The position numbers and the translations under genes were made by a program. Positions 8,021 through 17,074 of a DNA stretch of 64,000 bases are shown in pieces. The notes beneath the pieces are model-generated. The model saw only the letters and a program-made list of their open reading frames with translations. It had not been told where the DNA came from and made no database searches. The stretch comes from Agrococcus baldri (GTDB taxonomy: Bacteria; Actinomycetota; Actinomycetes; Actinomycetales; Microbacteriaceae): contig BJUU01000002.1 of NCBI GenBank assembly GCA_007988785.1, forward strand, positions 124,001-188,000, in the 5' to 3' direction. Within the stretch, counting starts at the first letter, position 1. Each line of letters opens with the position of its first letter.

Positions 8021-9181
8021 TCAGAACGACCTCGGCAACCCGAACGACTCTGCGATCGAGTTCCGGGACATCTCAGAAGTGATGGGGCCGATGCGGAAGA
8101 GCCTGACGTCGCGCCAGTATCGCTGCATGTCCGTCTCCTGCGCGTAACCCATGCCACCGAGGATCTGGATGCCGAGATCAGTCGCGTGACCGGCGTGCTC
8201 GGTCGCAACGACCTTCGCCATCATCGATTCGGTTCCACACGGCTGCCCAGTCTCCTGGAGCCACGCGGCATGGTTGGTCATGAGGCTCGCCTGCTGCCTC
8301 CACATCGCGATGTCGGCGATGTAGTGCTGCAGCGCCTGGAATTGCCCGATGGGCCTCCCGAACGCTTCGCGATGCTGCATGTACTCGAGAGCATCCTCCA
8401 GCACCGCGTCCATGACGCCCGCGCACATCGCAGCGATCATGATGCGCTCGTTGTTGAGGGTCGGCAGCATCTGGTACCACCCACGGTTGACTTCGCCGAT
8501 CACGTGGTCTTCTGCGACGAACACGTCATCCAGAAACACCGAGCAAGAACTCATGGAACGCATGCCGAGCTTCGGGATGGCTTCGATCTGCAGCCCGGCG
8601 GCAGGGTTCGGGATGAGGAACATCGTCACCCCTCGCGATGGCTTCGAAGCGTGCGGATCGGTGCGCGCGAGCACCAGGAGGTAGTCGGCCGCCTTGGCAC
8701 CCGTCGACCAGATCTTCTGACCGTTGATCCTCCACCCGCCGTCGACCTTCGACGCCGTCGTTCTCATCCCTCCGAGCAGATCCGTGCCTCCTCCAGGCTC
8801 GGTCACCGCTATGGACATCCGAATCTCGCCGGCAGCCAGCCGTGGGAGCAGTTCTCGCTTCATGACTTCTTGCGCGTAGAGGGCGACGGACTTCGCGCAG
8901 AAGGAGGAGACTCCCCAAACGAAACTCAGTCCGCCGAGATTTCGCGAGAGCTCGCGGCACACGATCATCTGGTCCATGACGCCGCTTCCGGCACCTCCGT
9001 ACTCCTCCGGAAGCCCGACAGCGTGCAGCCCCTGTTCGGTCATCAGGTTCCAGAGGCGGACGGGGTAGTTTCCCTCGTCGGCCTCCCAAGCACGCGCCTG
9101 CGCCTTCGTCACCTTCGCGTCCATCCAATTGCGGAGGTGCGCGCTCAAGTCGGCCTGCTCCGGGCTATAGGCGAAGTCCAT
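8021..9181 (-). CDS. Acyl-CoA dehydrogenase
   Basis: A 386-residue flavin acyl-CoA dehydrogenase introducing an alpha,beta double bond and passing electrons to ETF. Visible family elements are the SIAVTEPGGGTDLLGG flavin-binding segment, GIQILGGMGYAQETDMQRYWRD and a C-terminal RIGPITSEMSRN. The place where many family members hold the catalytic Glu (YEGTSE) has GPITSE, so the base is probably supplied elsewhere, as in some subfamilies. The ATG at 9181 (MDFAYSPEQ) is chosen because the upstream extension is Arg-rich and unrelated to the family, and GAGAGA precedes this ATG. It lies 38 bases upstream of the Ltp2-like gene. Confidence 0.9.
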   Translation of the reverse strand: MDFAYSPEQADLSAHLRNWMDAKVTKAQARAWEADEGNYPVRLWNLMTEQGLHAVGLPEEYGGAGSGVMDQMIVCRELSRNLGGLSFVWGVSSFCAKSVALYAQEVMKRELLPRLAAGEIRMSIAVTEPGGGTDLLGGMRTTASKVDGGWRINGQKIWSTGAKAADYLLVLARTDPHASKPSRGVTMFLIPNPAAGLQIEAIPKLGMRSMSSCSVFLDDVFVAEDHVIGEVNRGWYQMLPTLNNERIMIAAMCAGVMDAVLEDALEYMQHREAFGRPIGQFQALQHYIADIAMWRQQASLMTNHAAWLQETGQPCGTESMMAKVVATEHAGHATDLGIQILGGMGYAQETDMQRYWRDVRLFRIGPITSEMSRNSIAESFGLPRSF

Positions 9182-9294
9182 GTCTCTCGCAATCTTTCTC
9201 GGCGGACGCCGATCGGCATGAGCCGATGCGTTCCGCGGCATGCTTTCCGCAGCCTGCGTCGTGACCGTGACGTCTGCCACGGCCACGACGCCGG

Positions 9295-10941
9295 TCACGG
9301 CTGGGCCGAGTAGACCTCGGGCCGGTCCAACGGCTGGTCCATCAGCTTGTACTTCTCGACGCGGTCGCTCACGGTCTTGGGAAGCGACTCTCGCTGCTCG
9401 AGATACCTGGGAACCATGTACCTGGGCAGGCGGCTCTTCAGCCACTGCTGCACCTCAGCGAGATCCAAGCGGTCCTCGGCGACGAAGTCCAGCTTCACCT
9501 CGTGCTCGCCGAGGTCCCCGGGGACCGCATAGGCCGCAGCATCCAGGATGGCAGCGTAGGTCAAGGCGATGCGTTCCACCTCAACCGCCGAGACGTTCTC
9601 ACCGTGCCGTCGAATCGCGTCGCGATTCCGCATCGAGAAGTGAACGTTGCCGGCCTCGTCGTAGTAGCCGATGTCTCCGGTGTGATAGGTGAAGTTGCGG
9701 AATGCGTGCTGCGTCGCCGTGGGGTCGTTGTAGTAGCCGCTCGACATCCCGAACGGCACCAGCGGGCGATACACGATCTCGCCCTTTACCTCTGGGGCCA
9801 CCAGCCTGTCGAACTCGTCGACGACACCGAAGTCGACCCACTGAGGGGGAGGGCCGATCGTGTCGGCAGGGACCCCCTCCAGACGCTCCCGCTTCGGCAG
9901 GAGGGGGAATCCCTCCGTCGATCCGTATCCCTGCCACAGCACTGTGGTTCGGTATCTGCGCTCGAACTCCTCCCTCTCGACCGGCTGCGGGATGGTGTAC
10001 AGATGCCGCAGCGAATGCGGCGGAGCCTCCGGCGTCGACTTCAAGATCATCCCCGCCATCGTTCCCATGAGCATCGAGAAGGTGGCTCCGTCCTTCGCGA
10101 TGTCCTGCCAATAGGAACTGGCCGAGAAGCGAGTCTTCAGGTGCACCGTGCATCCCGCGTGCAGCGACGACATCGCCAACACATGGAGAGCGGCCACATG
10201 GCAGATCTGCAATGGAGTGCTCAGCACGTCCTCCGGGGTGAGCCCGAGCGAGTCGGCGACCGTTCCCGGGTAGAAGAACAGGTAGTGGTTCGTGCACATC
10301 GCTGCCTTGGAGCCACCACTCGTGCCCGACGTGAACATGAGCGCACCCAGTTCGGCGGGCAATGGCAGCGAGTCGAGCGCCGAGTCCGGGGAATCAGCGA
10401 TGAACTCTTCGTAGCGAGAGACCGGCACACCATGCACGGCAGCCGGGAACTCGCCTTCTCCGCAATACACGATCTGCCGCACCGGCCCCAGGGACTGCAA
10501 CGCTTCGATGTGTTCCAGCAGCTCGCCTCGGACGACCAAGATCTGCGCCTCAGCCTTCGAGAGCAGCTCGCCCAGCAGCTGTCCCTTCAGTTCCGGGTTC
10601 AGCGGAACGGATGCTCCTCCGGCTGCCTGCGCTCCCAAGAACGCGGGCACGAACTCAGGCTGATTGCGAAGATAGAGCGCCACCCGCGGCTTGTCTCCTA
10701 CGCTGGCCAACGCAGCTCGCGCGAATCGGTTCGTCAGCGAATAGACCTGACTGAACGTCAGTCGGATCGTGCTGTCGAAGATCAGCCATTCCTTGTCGGG
10801 CCGTTCCGCTGCCTGTCGCGCCAGGACATGGACGAGCGATCGCTCACCGAATGGCACATCGGTGACGTGATGCCCGAGGGCGTCCCCAGTCCCTCGCATC
10901 AGGATCGATTCGTGAACGTTGAGGTCAATCGCTGTGTTCAA
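9295..10941 (-). CDS. AMP-dependent acyl-CoA ligase (CaiC-like)
   Basis: A 548-residue ANL-superfamily ligase. It shows the P-loop FTSGTSGGSKAAM (203-215), LWQGYGSTEGFP, YHTGDIGYYDEAG, a hinge region RNRDAIRRHGENVSAVEVER typical of the crotonobetaine/carnitine ligase branch, and a C-terminal Lys in LPKTVSDRVEKYKLM. It should form the CoA ester of a small or polar carboxylic acid. GGAG lies 9 bases before the ATG. It is located between the importer genes and the acyl-CoA dehydrogenase gene on the same strand, consistent with activating the imported acid. Confidence 0.88.
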   Translation of the reverse strand: MNTAIDLNVHESILMRGTGDALGHHVTDVPFGERSLVHVLARQAAERPDKEWLIFDSTIRLTFSQVYSLTNRFARAALASVGDKPRVALYLRNQPEFVPAFLGAQAAGGASVPLNPELKGQLLGELLSKAEAQILVVRGELLEHIEALQSLGPVRQIVYCGEGEFPAAVHGVPVSRYEEFIADSPDSALDSLPLPAELGALMFTSGTSGGSKAAMCTNHYLFFYPGTVADSLGLTPEDVLSTPLQICHVAALHVLAMSSLHAGCTVHLKTRFSASSYWQDIAKDGATFSMLMGTMAGMILKSTPEAPPHSLRHLYTIPQPVEREEFERRYRTTVLWQGYGSTEGFPLLPKRERLEGVPADTIGPPPQWVDFGVVDEFDRLVAPEVKGEIVYRPLVPFGMSSGYYNDPTATQHAFRNFTYHTGDIGYYDEAGNVHFSMRNRDAIRRHGENVSAVEVERIALTYAAILDAAAYAVPGDLGEHEVKLDFVAEDRLDLAEVQQWLKSRLPRYMVPRYLEQRESLPKTVSDRVEKYKLMDQPLDRPEVYSAQP

Positions 10942-11013
10942 TGCTTCTCAGCTCCTTTATCAGCATGAGGTTCGAAGGCAGTCGCCGGAACCGGTACTCG
11001 TGCCGGTCAACGG

Positions 11014-12192
11014 CTATTCGGTGGCGATCGTGGAGAATGCTCCGTCTTGCCATTGGAGCAGTCGCGCCGGAGAATGCGGGTTGCGCTCCTCGTCGAACCA
11101 GACCTCACAGGTCGCTGCCTCATCGAACCCTGACTCCAGCACTGTCTGGAGACCCTGCTGGATCCCCTCGGCGTCCAGCGAGGGGGCATTTCGCATCCCC
11201 TCGATCATCATGCGGGCACCGTCATAGCCGCTCGCACCGAGCGAACCCGGAAGCTCGCCGTACTCAGCCTCATACGCCTCCACGAACGCGCTGCCCGACT
11301 CGCACTCGATGTCATAAGCGAAGGTGTCGGGCCAGACGATCCCATTCGCGAGATCACCCATTGCGGTCAGCGTCGGAACACCGATCGAGATGCTGCCGGC
11401 GATGATCCCCTCGAACCCCAGTTGCCGGAGCCTCTCGGGCACGGTGTTGTTGTTCGACTGGAGCAGCATGACGAACGCGTCCGGCTCTGATTCCAGAAGC
11501 AGTGAAGTCACGGTGGAGACATCGGAATCCGCCGTCATGATGCCCTCGCTCTCGACTGAGAAGCCATACTCCTCGCCGAATGCTGCATACCCCTCGCTCC
11601 CGAGCTCGTTGTAGGTCTCGTTGTCGCTGTTGTAGAGCACCGCGACGCGCTCGACGCCCTGCTCAGCGAGATACTGGGCCTGGAGCTCGTGGAAGAGGAC
11701 CTGCTGCGGCGTGGAGCGATAGACGTACTCGCCGTTCTCCAGCAGCCCTGGAGCGCCGGACTGCACGGCGATGAGCGGTGTGGAGGCCTGCTGGGCGATC
11801 GGCGCCATCGCCAATGCCATGTTGGAACCGCTGCCGTACAAGACGACTGGGGCATTGTCCCTGACGGCCCTGTTCATGGCCGCTGCCGCCTGCTGAGGGT
11901 CGGAACCCGAGTCCGTCACGACCGGTTCGATCAGCGTGCCGTCGATCCCGCCTGCTTCGTTGACCTCCGTGATGGCGAGCTGCGCGCCCCGAAGCGCTTC
12001 CGAAGCGAACGGCCCCGCGGCGCCCGTCGCGTCGAACACCAGGGGGATCGTCAAGGATGATGCGCCTTCGGCGGGTGCGCCGCCATCGGCACCAGGAGCG
12101 CCGCACGCAGAGAGCGCGACCACGACAGCGAGCGCACTGGCAGCCGCAGTCGCGATGCTCTTGCTCCTGCCTTTTCGAGTTGCAGTGTTCAT
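11014..12192 (-). CDS. Branched-chain-type ABC importer, substrate-binding lipoprotein
   Basis: A 392-residue periplasmic-binding fold type I protein (LivJ/LivK family). The N-terminus has a basic stretch, a hydrophobic segment and the lipobox LSAC at about residues 27-30, so it should be a lipid-anchored receptor on the outer face of the membrane. AGGGAAG precedes the ATG. The family binds amino acids but in catabolic clusters often binds aromatic or other organic acids, which fits the CoA-ligase gene 72 bases downstream. Four genes for the rest of the importer lie directly upstream. Confidence 0.9.
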   Translation of the reverse strand: MNTATRKGRSKSIATAAASALAVVVALSACGAPGADGGAPAEGASSLTIPLVFDATGAAGPFASEALRGAQLAITEVNEAGGIDGTLIEPVVTDSGSDPQQAAAAMNRAVRDNAPVVLYGSGSNMALAMAPIAQQASTPLIAVQSGAPGLLENGEYVYRSTPQQVLFHELQAQYLAEQGVERVAVLYNSDNETYNELGSEGYAAFGEEYGFSVESEGIMTADSDVSTVTSLLLESEPDAFVMLLQSNNNTVPERLRQLGFEGIIAGSISIGVPTLTAMGDLANGIVWPDTFAYDIECESGSAFVEAYEAEYGELPGSLGASGYDGARMMIEGMRNAPSLDAEGIQQGLQTVLESGFDEAATCEVWFDEERNPHSPARLLQWQDGAFSTIATE

Positions 12193-12269
12193 GACTTCCC
12201 TTTCGATTCTTCGATGGATGAACGTCGCTTCATTGCGACGCTTCTGCCGCTCGGTGCGGCATGCGACAC

Positions 12270-12980
12270 CTAGATCCCGAGGAACGACCGCCGCACGAGC
12301 TCGCTGTTCTGCACCTGGTCCACCGGGCCATGGAGGATGACTTCCCCGTGCTCGATGAGGTACACCTCGGTCGCGACCCGGAAGGCGGCCGTCGCGTTCT
12401 GCTCGACCATCAGCACAGCGATGCCCCGTGCCGCGATCGTCTGCACCGCGTCCATGACGTGCTGCACCATGATCGGTGCCAGACCCATGGATGGCTCGTC
12501 CATGAGCAGCGCCCGCGGTTCCGCCATCAGTGCTCTGCCGAGCGCCAGCATCTGCTGCTGTCCGCCACTCAGCAGCCCGCCGAGCTCATCGCGCTTCTCC
12601 GCCAGCATGGGGAACGTATCGAAGACGTCGTCGATCAGCTCCGATCGCCTGCCGCGGGAGCGAACGTTGTAAGCACCCACCAGCAGGTTCTCCTCCACCG
12701 TGAGCGGTCCCACGATGCGCCGGCCTTCCGGCACGTGCCCGAGGCCGGATCGAGAGATCTTCCACGGGGCGGAGTTCGTGACGTTCCGGCCGTCGAACGA
12801 CACCGTCCCGGAGCGTGCGCGCACGGCGCCGCTGATGGCGTTCAGGGTGGTCGTCTTGCCGGCGCCGTTGGTTCCGAGGATCACCGCCACCTGGCTTTCC
12901 TCGAGTTCCAGGCTGAGGCCGCGCACAGCTGCGAGCGGCCCGTAGTTCACGTCGAGTTCTGCGACTTCAAGCAGTGCCAT
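12270..12980 (-). CDS. livF: Branched-chain-type ABC importer ATPase LivF
   Basis: A 236-residue ABC ATPase with Walker A GTNGAGKTTT, signature LSGGQQQMLALGRAL, Walker B LLMDEPSMGL and the H-loop replaced by the LivF-type VLMVEQNA. It pairs with the ATPase encoded immediately upstream (14-base overlap) to power the LivH/LivM permease. Length is normal for LivF. The substrate-binding lipoprotein gene follows 77 bases downstream. Confidence 0.92.
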   Translation of the reverse strand: MALLEVAELDVNYGPLAAVRGLSLELEESQVAVILGTNGAGKTTTLNAISGAVRARSGTVSFDGRNVTNSAPWKISRSGLGHVPEGRRIVGPLTVEENLLVGAYNVRSRGRRSELIDDVFDTFPMLAEKRDELGGLLSGGQQQMLALGRALMAEPRALLMDEPSMGLAPIMVQHVMDAVQTIAARGIAVLMVEQNATAAFRVATEVYLIEHGEVILHGPVDQVQNSELVRRSFLGI

Positions 12981-13725
12981 GCTGTTTCCCTAGGTATGCC
13001 TCTTGCACGATCTCGAGCTCCGCCGTCTCTCGCGGACTGCCCTCTGCGATGCATCGACCGAAATTCATGACGAACAGATGGCTGCATATCTTGTGAATGA
13101 TGCGCATGTCGTGCTCGATGACGAGGAGCGTGAATCCGTCGTCCGCGATCTCGATGAGCACATCGGAGAGCTCGTCGCGCTCTGCTCGGCTCATGCCGGC
13201 GAACGGCTCATCGAGCAGGATGAGCTCCGGCCTCGATGCAACAGAGCGTGCAATCTCCACGCGACGCTGCAACCCGTACGGCAACTGGCTCGGAAAGTCG
13301 CCGGCGAACTTCTCGAGTCCGAGCAGGGCGACGGCGTGGTCGACTCGATCATTGACGGCGTCGCGCGGCAGGAGCTTGCCGGCTCCGCGCCCATCGCCCT
13401 CCGCTCGCGCTCGATCTGTCCCGATCAAGATGTTCTCGCGAACCGTCAGGGTCGAGAGGAGCCTGATCGATTGGAACGTGCGGGAGATGCCTCGTGTGAA
13501 GATCTGGTCCGGACGCATGCCGCTGATCTGCTCGTCGTTCAGCGTCACGCTGCCGTCATGCAGCCTCGCGAATCCCGATATGGCGTTCACCAACGTGGTC
13601 TTGCCGGAGCCGTTCGGCCCTACCAAGCCGTGCACGTTGCCTCGCTCGAGCGAGATCGTCACACCGTCGACAGCGCGGACACCTCCGAACCTGACCTGTG
13701 CATCCACGATGCTAAGCAGAGACAT
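12967..13725 (-). CDS. livG: Branched-chain-type ABC importer ATPase LivG
   Basis: A 252-residue ABC ATPase with Walker A GPNGSGKTTLVN, a LivG-like ISRTFQSIRLL Q-loop, Walker B LILLDEPFAGM and VIEHDM as H-loop region. The signature is the divergent LPYGLQRRVEIAR. The start is supported by AAGGGAG 7 bases upstream. Overlaps with both neighbours show a tightly coupled operon. Confidence 0.92.
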   Translation of the reverse strand: MSLLSIVDAQVRFGGVRAVDGVTISLERGNVHGLVGPNGSGKTTLVNAISGFARLHDGSVTLNDEQISGMRPDQIFTRGISRTFQSIRLLSTLTVRENILIGTDRARAEGDGRGAGKLLPRDAVNDRVDHAVALLGLEKFAGDFPSQLPYGLQRRVEIARSVASRPELILLDEPFAGMSRAERDELSDVLIEIADDGFTLLVIEHDMRIIHKICSHLFVMNFGRCIAEGSPRETAELEIVQEAYLGKQHGTA

Positions 13726-14602
13726 CCTGTGGCTCCCTTCGCTTGAGCAGTGAGCTCCGCCGCTTCGCGGCGACGCCTCTGGCGAGGCGCTGGATCAACC
13801 CCGCTGCGCCCTGCGGCGCGAAGACGAGCACGACCACGATGATGACTCCCTGAACCGCAAGCCGCCATTCGTCGGCAAAGCTGAGCATCTGGGGCAACCA
13901 TGCAAGGATCGCGGCTCCGATGACCGGTCCGTACCAAGCGGCGGTGCCGCCGAGGATCACCATCGTCAGCGCATCGACGACGACGTGGAAGCCGACTTCG
14001 TTCGAAACCATCATTCCCGTCTGGAAGACGTTGAGGCAGCCGGCGAGCCCACCGAGCAGCGCGCTCAACGTCAACGCCACGATGCGCTGACGACGGATGT
14101 CGATTCCCACGGACTGGGCGAGCTGTTCGTCGTGGAGCAGCGAGTCCTGGGCCCGACCGGTCCGGCCACGCTCGTACAGCGCGAGCAGCACTGCCACGAC
14201 GATGACGACGGCCAGCAGCCCGTACGTGCCGATGTGCACCGGAAGGCCGAAGATGCCGAGCGATCCCCCGGTCACGTCCTCCCAGTTCAGGACGATGACC
14301 TGCAGCAGCAGCACGAACGCGATCGTGACCATCGTGAGCGACAGACCGCTCAGCCGCACCGCCAGGAGCGCGAGGAGCAGGCCGAAAACCCCGGACACCA
14401 GGAGCGCTCCCCCCACGATGAGGAGCGGCGGGACGTCGTACTGGTCGGCGATGGCCGCGCCGTAGCCCGCGATCGCCCAGAAGCCGATGCTCGCCACGGA
14501 GAAGACTCCCACCCGCATCACGACGTACATGCTGAAGGCCAGGATCATCAGCACGAACATGTGGCCGATGACGTCATCGTAATAAGCCAGCCAGCTGATC
14601 AT
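13712..14602 (-). CDS. livM: Branched-chain-type ABC importer permease LivM
   Basis: A strongly hydrophobic 296-residue protein of the LivM permease family with about eight to ten membrane segments, several VVIVVAVLLAL-like stretches and the cytoplasmic coupling region around GRTGRAQDSLLHDEQLAQSVG. The ATG at 14602 forms a 4-base ATGA overlap with the LivH stop; a GTG at 14614 is possible but abuts its own GAGGAA. It forms the heterodimeric channel with LivH. Confidence 0.9.
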   Translation of the reverse strand: MISWLAYYDDVIGHMFVLMILAFSMYVVMRVGVFSVASIGFWAIAGYGAAIADQYDVPPLLIVGGALLVSGVFGLLLALLAVRLSGLSLTMVTIAFVLLLQVIVLNWEDVTGGSLGIFGLPVHIGTYGLLAVVIVVAVLLALYERGRTGRAQDSLLHDEQLAQSVGIDIRRQRIVALTLSALLGGLAGCLNVFQTGMMVSNEVGFHVVVDALTMVILGGTAAWYGPVIGAAILAWLPQMLSFADEWRLAVQGVIIVVVLVFAPQGAAGLIQRLARGVAAKRRSSLLKRREPQDVSA

Positions 14603-15489
14603 GAGCGTTGCCACTTCCTCTTCGAAAGGAGCCCTTGTGGGCGCGCCAGCAGGATCACGATGATCAGGACGAACGCGACGACGTCACGCATGCCGACCCC
14701 GACGGAGACCACCGCGAGCACTTCTGCTGCCGCGAGCACATAGGCGCCGATCGCCGCACCCCAGATGCTGCCGATCCCGCCGACCACGATCACTGCGAAG
14801 GCTTTGAGCAGCAGCGCCTCGCCCATGTAGGCGTGCATCGAGTTGACGTGGATCGAGAACAGCACGCCGCCGCAGCCTGCTAGGGCACCGCTGATGAACA
14901 TCGTGCCCAGCGCGAGTCGGTTCATGGAGATACCGAGCAATCCGCCGACATAGCTGTCCTGCGCAATTACCTTGAGCGCGCGACCCTGGCGGGAGCGAGC
15001 GACGTACAGTCCCAGCGCGACGGTGAGGCCGATCGCGAAGACGACGATCAGCGCGCCGATGTTCGTGATGGTCAGCCCGAGGATGTTGATGGAGCTGACG
15101 GTGAACATGTCCTGGGGGAGCGACAGGCTGTATCCCGCGGTGAAGTTGTTGGCGAACGCGACGAGCACGCTGGACACGCCGACGCTGGCGATGGCCATCG
15201 GCAGCTCAGCGGCAAGCGGATTTGCGGCTCGCCTCCGAATCGGACGGAACGCGACCAGCTCCATCAGCACGACGAGTCCACCGGACACGAGCATGCTGGC
15301 GGGCAGCACGACGGCGAGCGGGAGCGCACCTGCGCTCGTGATCATGTACGCGCTCAGCGCGCCTGCCATGAAGATGCTCCCATGCGCCAGGTTGAGCACA
15401 CCCAGGATTCCCCAAGAAAGGCTGAGACCAACCGTGAACAGCGCGTAGATGCTGCCCAAGATCATCGCGTCGACGAAGTACCCGCTCAT
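14599..15489 (-). CDS. livH: Branched-chain-type ABC importer permease LivH
   Basis: A 296-residue multi-span permease of the LivH family. The N-terminus MSGYFVDAMILGSIYALFTV and the VLNLAHGSIFMAGAL and SRQGRALKVIAQD coupling segments are typical. It is the first gene of the five-gene importer operon. A 14-bp perfect palindrome lies about 92 bases upstream, suggesting separate control from the KstR2-like sites. Confidence 0.9.
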   Translation of the reverse strand: MSGYFVDAMILGSIYALFTVGLSLSWGILGVLNLAHGSIFMAGALSAYMITSAGALPLAVVLPASMLVSGGLVVLMELVAFRPIRRRAANPLAAELPMAIASVGVSSVLVAFANNFTAGYSLSLPQDMFTVSSINILGLTITNIGALIVVFAIGLTVALGLYVARSRQGRALKVIAQDSYVGGLLGISMNRLALGTMFISGALAGCGGVLFSIHVNSMHAYMGEALLLKAFAVIVVGGIGSIWGAAIGAYVLAAAEVLAVVSVGVGMRDVVAFVLIIVILLARPQGLLSKRKWQRS

Positions 15490-15580
15490 GCCTCACACCG
15501 CCGACCTCGGGTCGGCCCGGCGAAGGGTTGGTCCCGCATAACTGCTCCCACCTTTGGGTAGTTGGCGTCTCGCGCAGAAA

Positions 15581-15594
15581 CAAACGTACGTTTG
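15581..15594. promoter_or_regulatory. Palindrome upstream of the importer operon
   Basis: CAAACGTACGTTTG is a perfect 14-bp palindrome of the kind bound by TetR-family dimers. It lies 92-105 bases upstream of livH. Its arm spacing (CAA-N8-TTG) differs from the two KstR2-like sites (CAA-N4-TTG), so a different regulator is likely. No convincing -10/-35 pair was identified around it. Confidence 0.45.
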
Positions 15595-15766
15595 CACCTG
15601 CCCTGAACGGTAGCGGGCTGATCCGCCCGGCGCAACCCGGCTGGCGCATCGCTTGCAGGAGGGTGCGTCGCTGCCTGCTCGTCAGGCAGGTCGCGGAGAG
15701 GCTTGCGGGCCACCGCGACACGCCCGATCGAGGCACCCGGTCTCGCGTCCGGGTGCTCAGCGTCGC

Positions 15767-16624
15767 TCACAGCGCGGCGAGGAACCTCTCGAGCTCGCCC
15801 GTGAACACGTCGTTGTCGTCCCCCGCAACCATGTGCCCCGTCGCTGGCACCTCCACCGCCCGGCTCTCCGGGATCAGCATCAGCATCTCCTCGATGCCCG
15901 CACGGCTCACGATGTCGGATTCGGCGCCGCGAACCAGCAGCGTCGGGACGCGGATCCTGCTGGCGGCGATGCGCGCCCGCTCGTGACGTGACTCACGTGC
16001 CGGCTCGTTGTCGATGCGCAAAAAGGCGGGGTCCCAGTGCCAGTGCCACCGGCCGTCATCGGCCCGCCTGAGGTTCTTGCGCAGTCCCTCGACGCTCTTG
16101 GGACGCGGTCGGTGCGGGTTGTAGGCCGCGATGGCGTCCGACGCGTCCTCGAGTGTCGCGAACCCTTCCGGCACGCCTTCCATGAACGCGCGGATGCGCT
16201 CGACACCGTCCGGCTCAAGTCGCGCCACGACGTCGACGAGCACGAGACCGCGCGACAGCCCCTTCTGCTCGGCCTCCCCCATGAGCGCCGTCATCCCTCC
16301 CATCGACGCTCCCACCAGCACGGGTGCCTCGTCGAGGCTGCCAATGATCGCCTGCAGGTCGCGGACCAGCGCGTTCATCGAGTAGTCACCGTCAGGCGAC
16401 CAGCCGCTCTCACCATGCCCACGTGCATCGAACGCGAAGGCGGTCCATCCCTGCTGCGCAAGCCGCTCCCCGGTACGTCGCCAGGAGTGTCTGCGCTGGC
16501 CGCCGCCGTGGAGCAGGACGACGGAACCGCGCGGTTCGGCCGACGCGGGCCAGACATCGCCGACAAGTTGCACGTCACCCGTTGCGACGCGAACGGCTTC
16601 TTCGGGAGCGATCACGATTGCCAT
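15767..16624 (-). CDS. Alpha/beta hydrolase
   Basis: A 285-residue alpha/beta hydrolase with the oxyanion segment VLLHGGGQRRHSW, FDARGHGESG, the nucleophile elbow GASMGG, an acid in LLVRGAESDIVS and the catalytic His in ATGHMVAGDD. It may hydrolyse an ester, lactone or C-C bond; the substrate is unknown. The start is uncertain: the ATG at 16624 directly abuts GAGAGG, while the GTG at 16615 would have 9-base spacing. The N-terminal extension open to 16813 is Arg-rich and not family-like. It stands alone between the importer operon and a gene-poor stretch. Confidence 0.85.
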   Translation of the reverse strand: MAIVIAPEEAVRVATGDVQLVGDVWPASAEPRGSVVLLHGGGQRRHSWRRTGERLAQQGWTAFAFDARGHGESGWSPDGDYSMNALVRDLQAIIGSLDEAPVLVGASMGGMTALMGEAEQKGLSRGLVLVDVVARLEPDGVERIRAFMEGVPEGFATLEDASDAIAAYNPHRPRPKSVEGLRKNLRRADDGRWHWHWDPAFLRIDNEPARESRHERARIAASRIRVPTLLVRGAESDIVSRAGIEEMLMLIPESRAVEVPATGHMVAGDDNDVFTGELERFLAAL

Positions 16625-17074
16625 CCTCTCTCGCTGATCTCGACGATCACGGCCGACGCCGCCTCGGCTGCATGGCGAGCCGCGAGGATCGCGTCGAGAG
16701 CGCACGTGGCGGCAGACAGCGATCGATGTCCCCGACGGACGGAAGCCGACCGCGGATGCTCTCCTCCATGCCACGGACTCGTACAGATGCTGCATGCCGT
16801 CCACCCTGACCATGAGCTCTCCGCGGACCTCCCCTAGGGCTCACCGCGAGCTGACCTTGCCGAACGGGCTTGCGGATGGTCGCCGCCGACCCAGCCGGCG
16901 GCATGAGCTGAGCTTGCGGACCCCGTACCTGTCGGGGACCCCGTTGACCAGCGACGATCTTCATCGGGCACTCCTCACATATGCAACCTGCGTGGCTCTG
17001 TGGTGGGCCCAAGCGAGGTGATCCGCGGGTGGTCTGCGACGCTGGGTACGGTATGGGGTGACGAAGAGGAGCGC
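16625..17074. other. 450-base stretch without a convincing gene
   Basis: No family-like protein is found on either strand. One minus-strand frame (16647-16964) begins with an ATG behind GAGGAG at normal spacing, but its product is Arg/Pro-rich with no recognisable domain. Short runs that look more protein-like occur in different frames (for example GELMVRVDGMQHLYESV upstream of the hydrolase), so a decayed gene is possible but not shown. The plus-strand end holds the upstream region of the marR gene. Confidence 0.3.

Noticed and set aside
16647-16964. 105-codon minus-strand frame starting MKIVAGQRGP
   Set aside because: The ribosome site is good, but the product is Arg/Pro-rich and matches no family I recognise; kept only as a comment on the gene-poor stretch.
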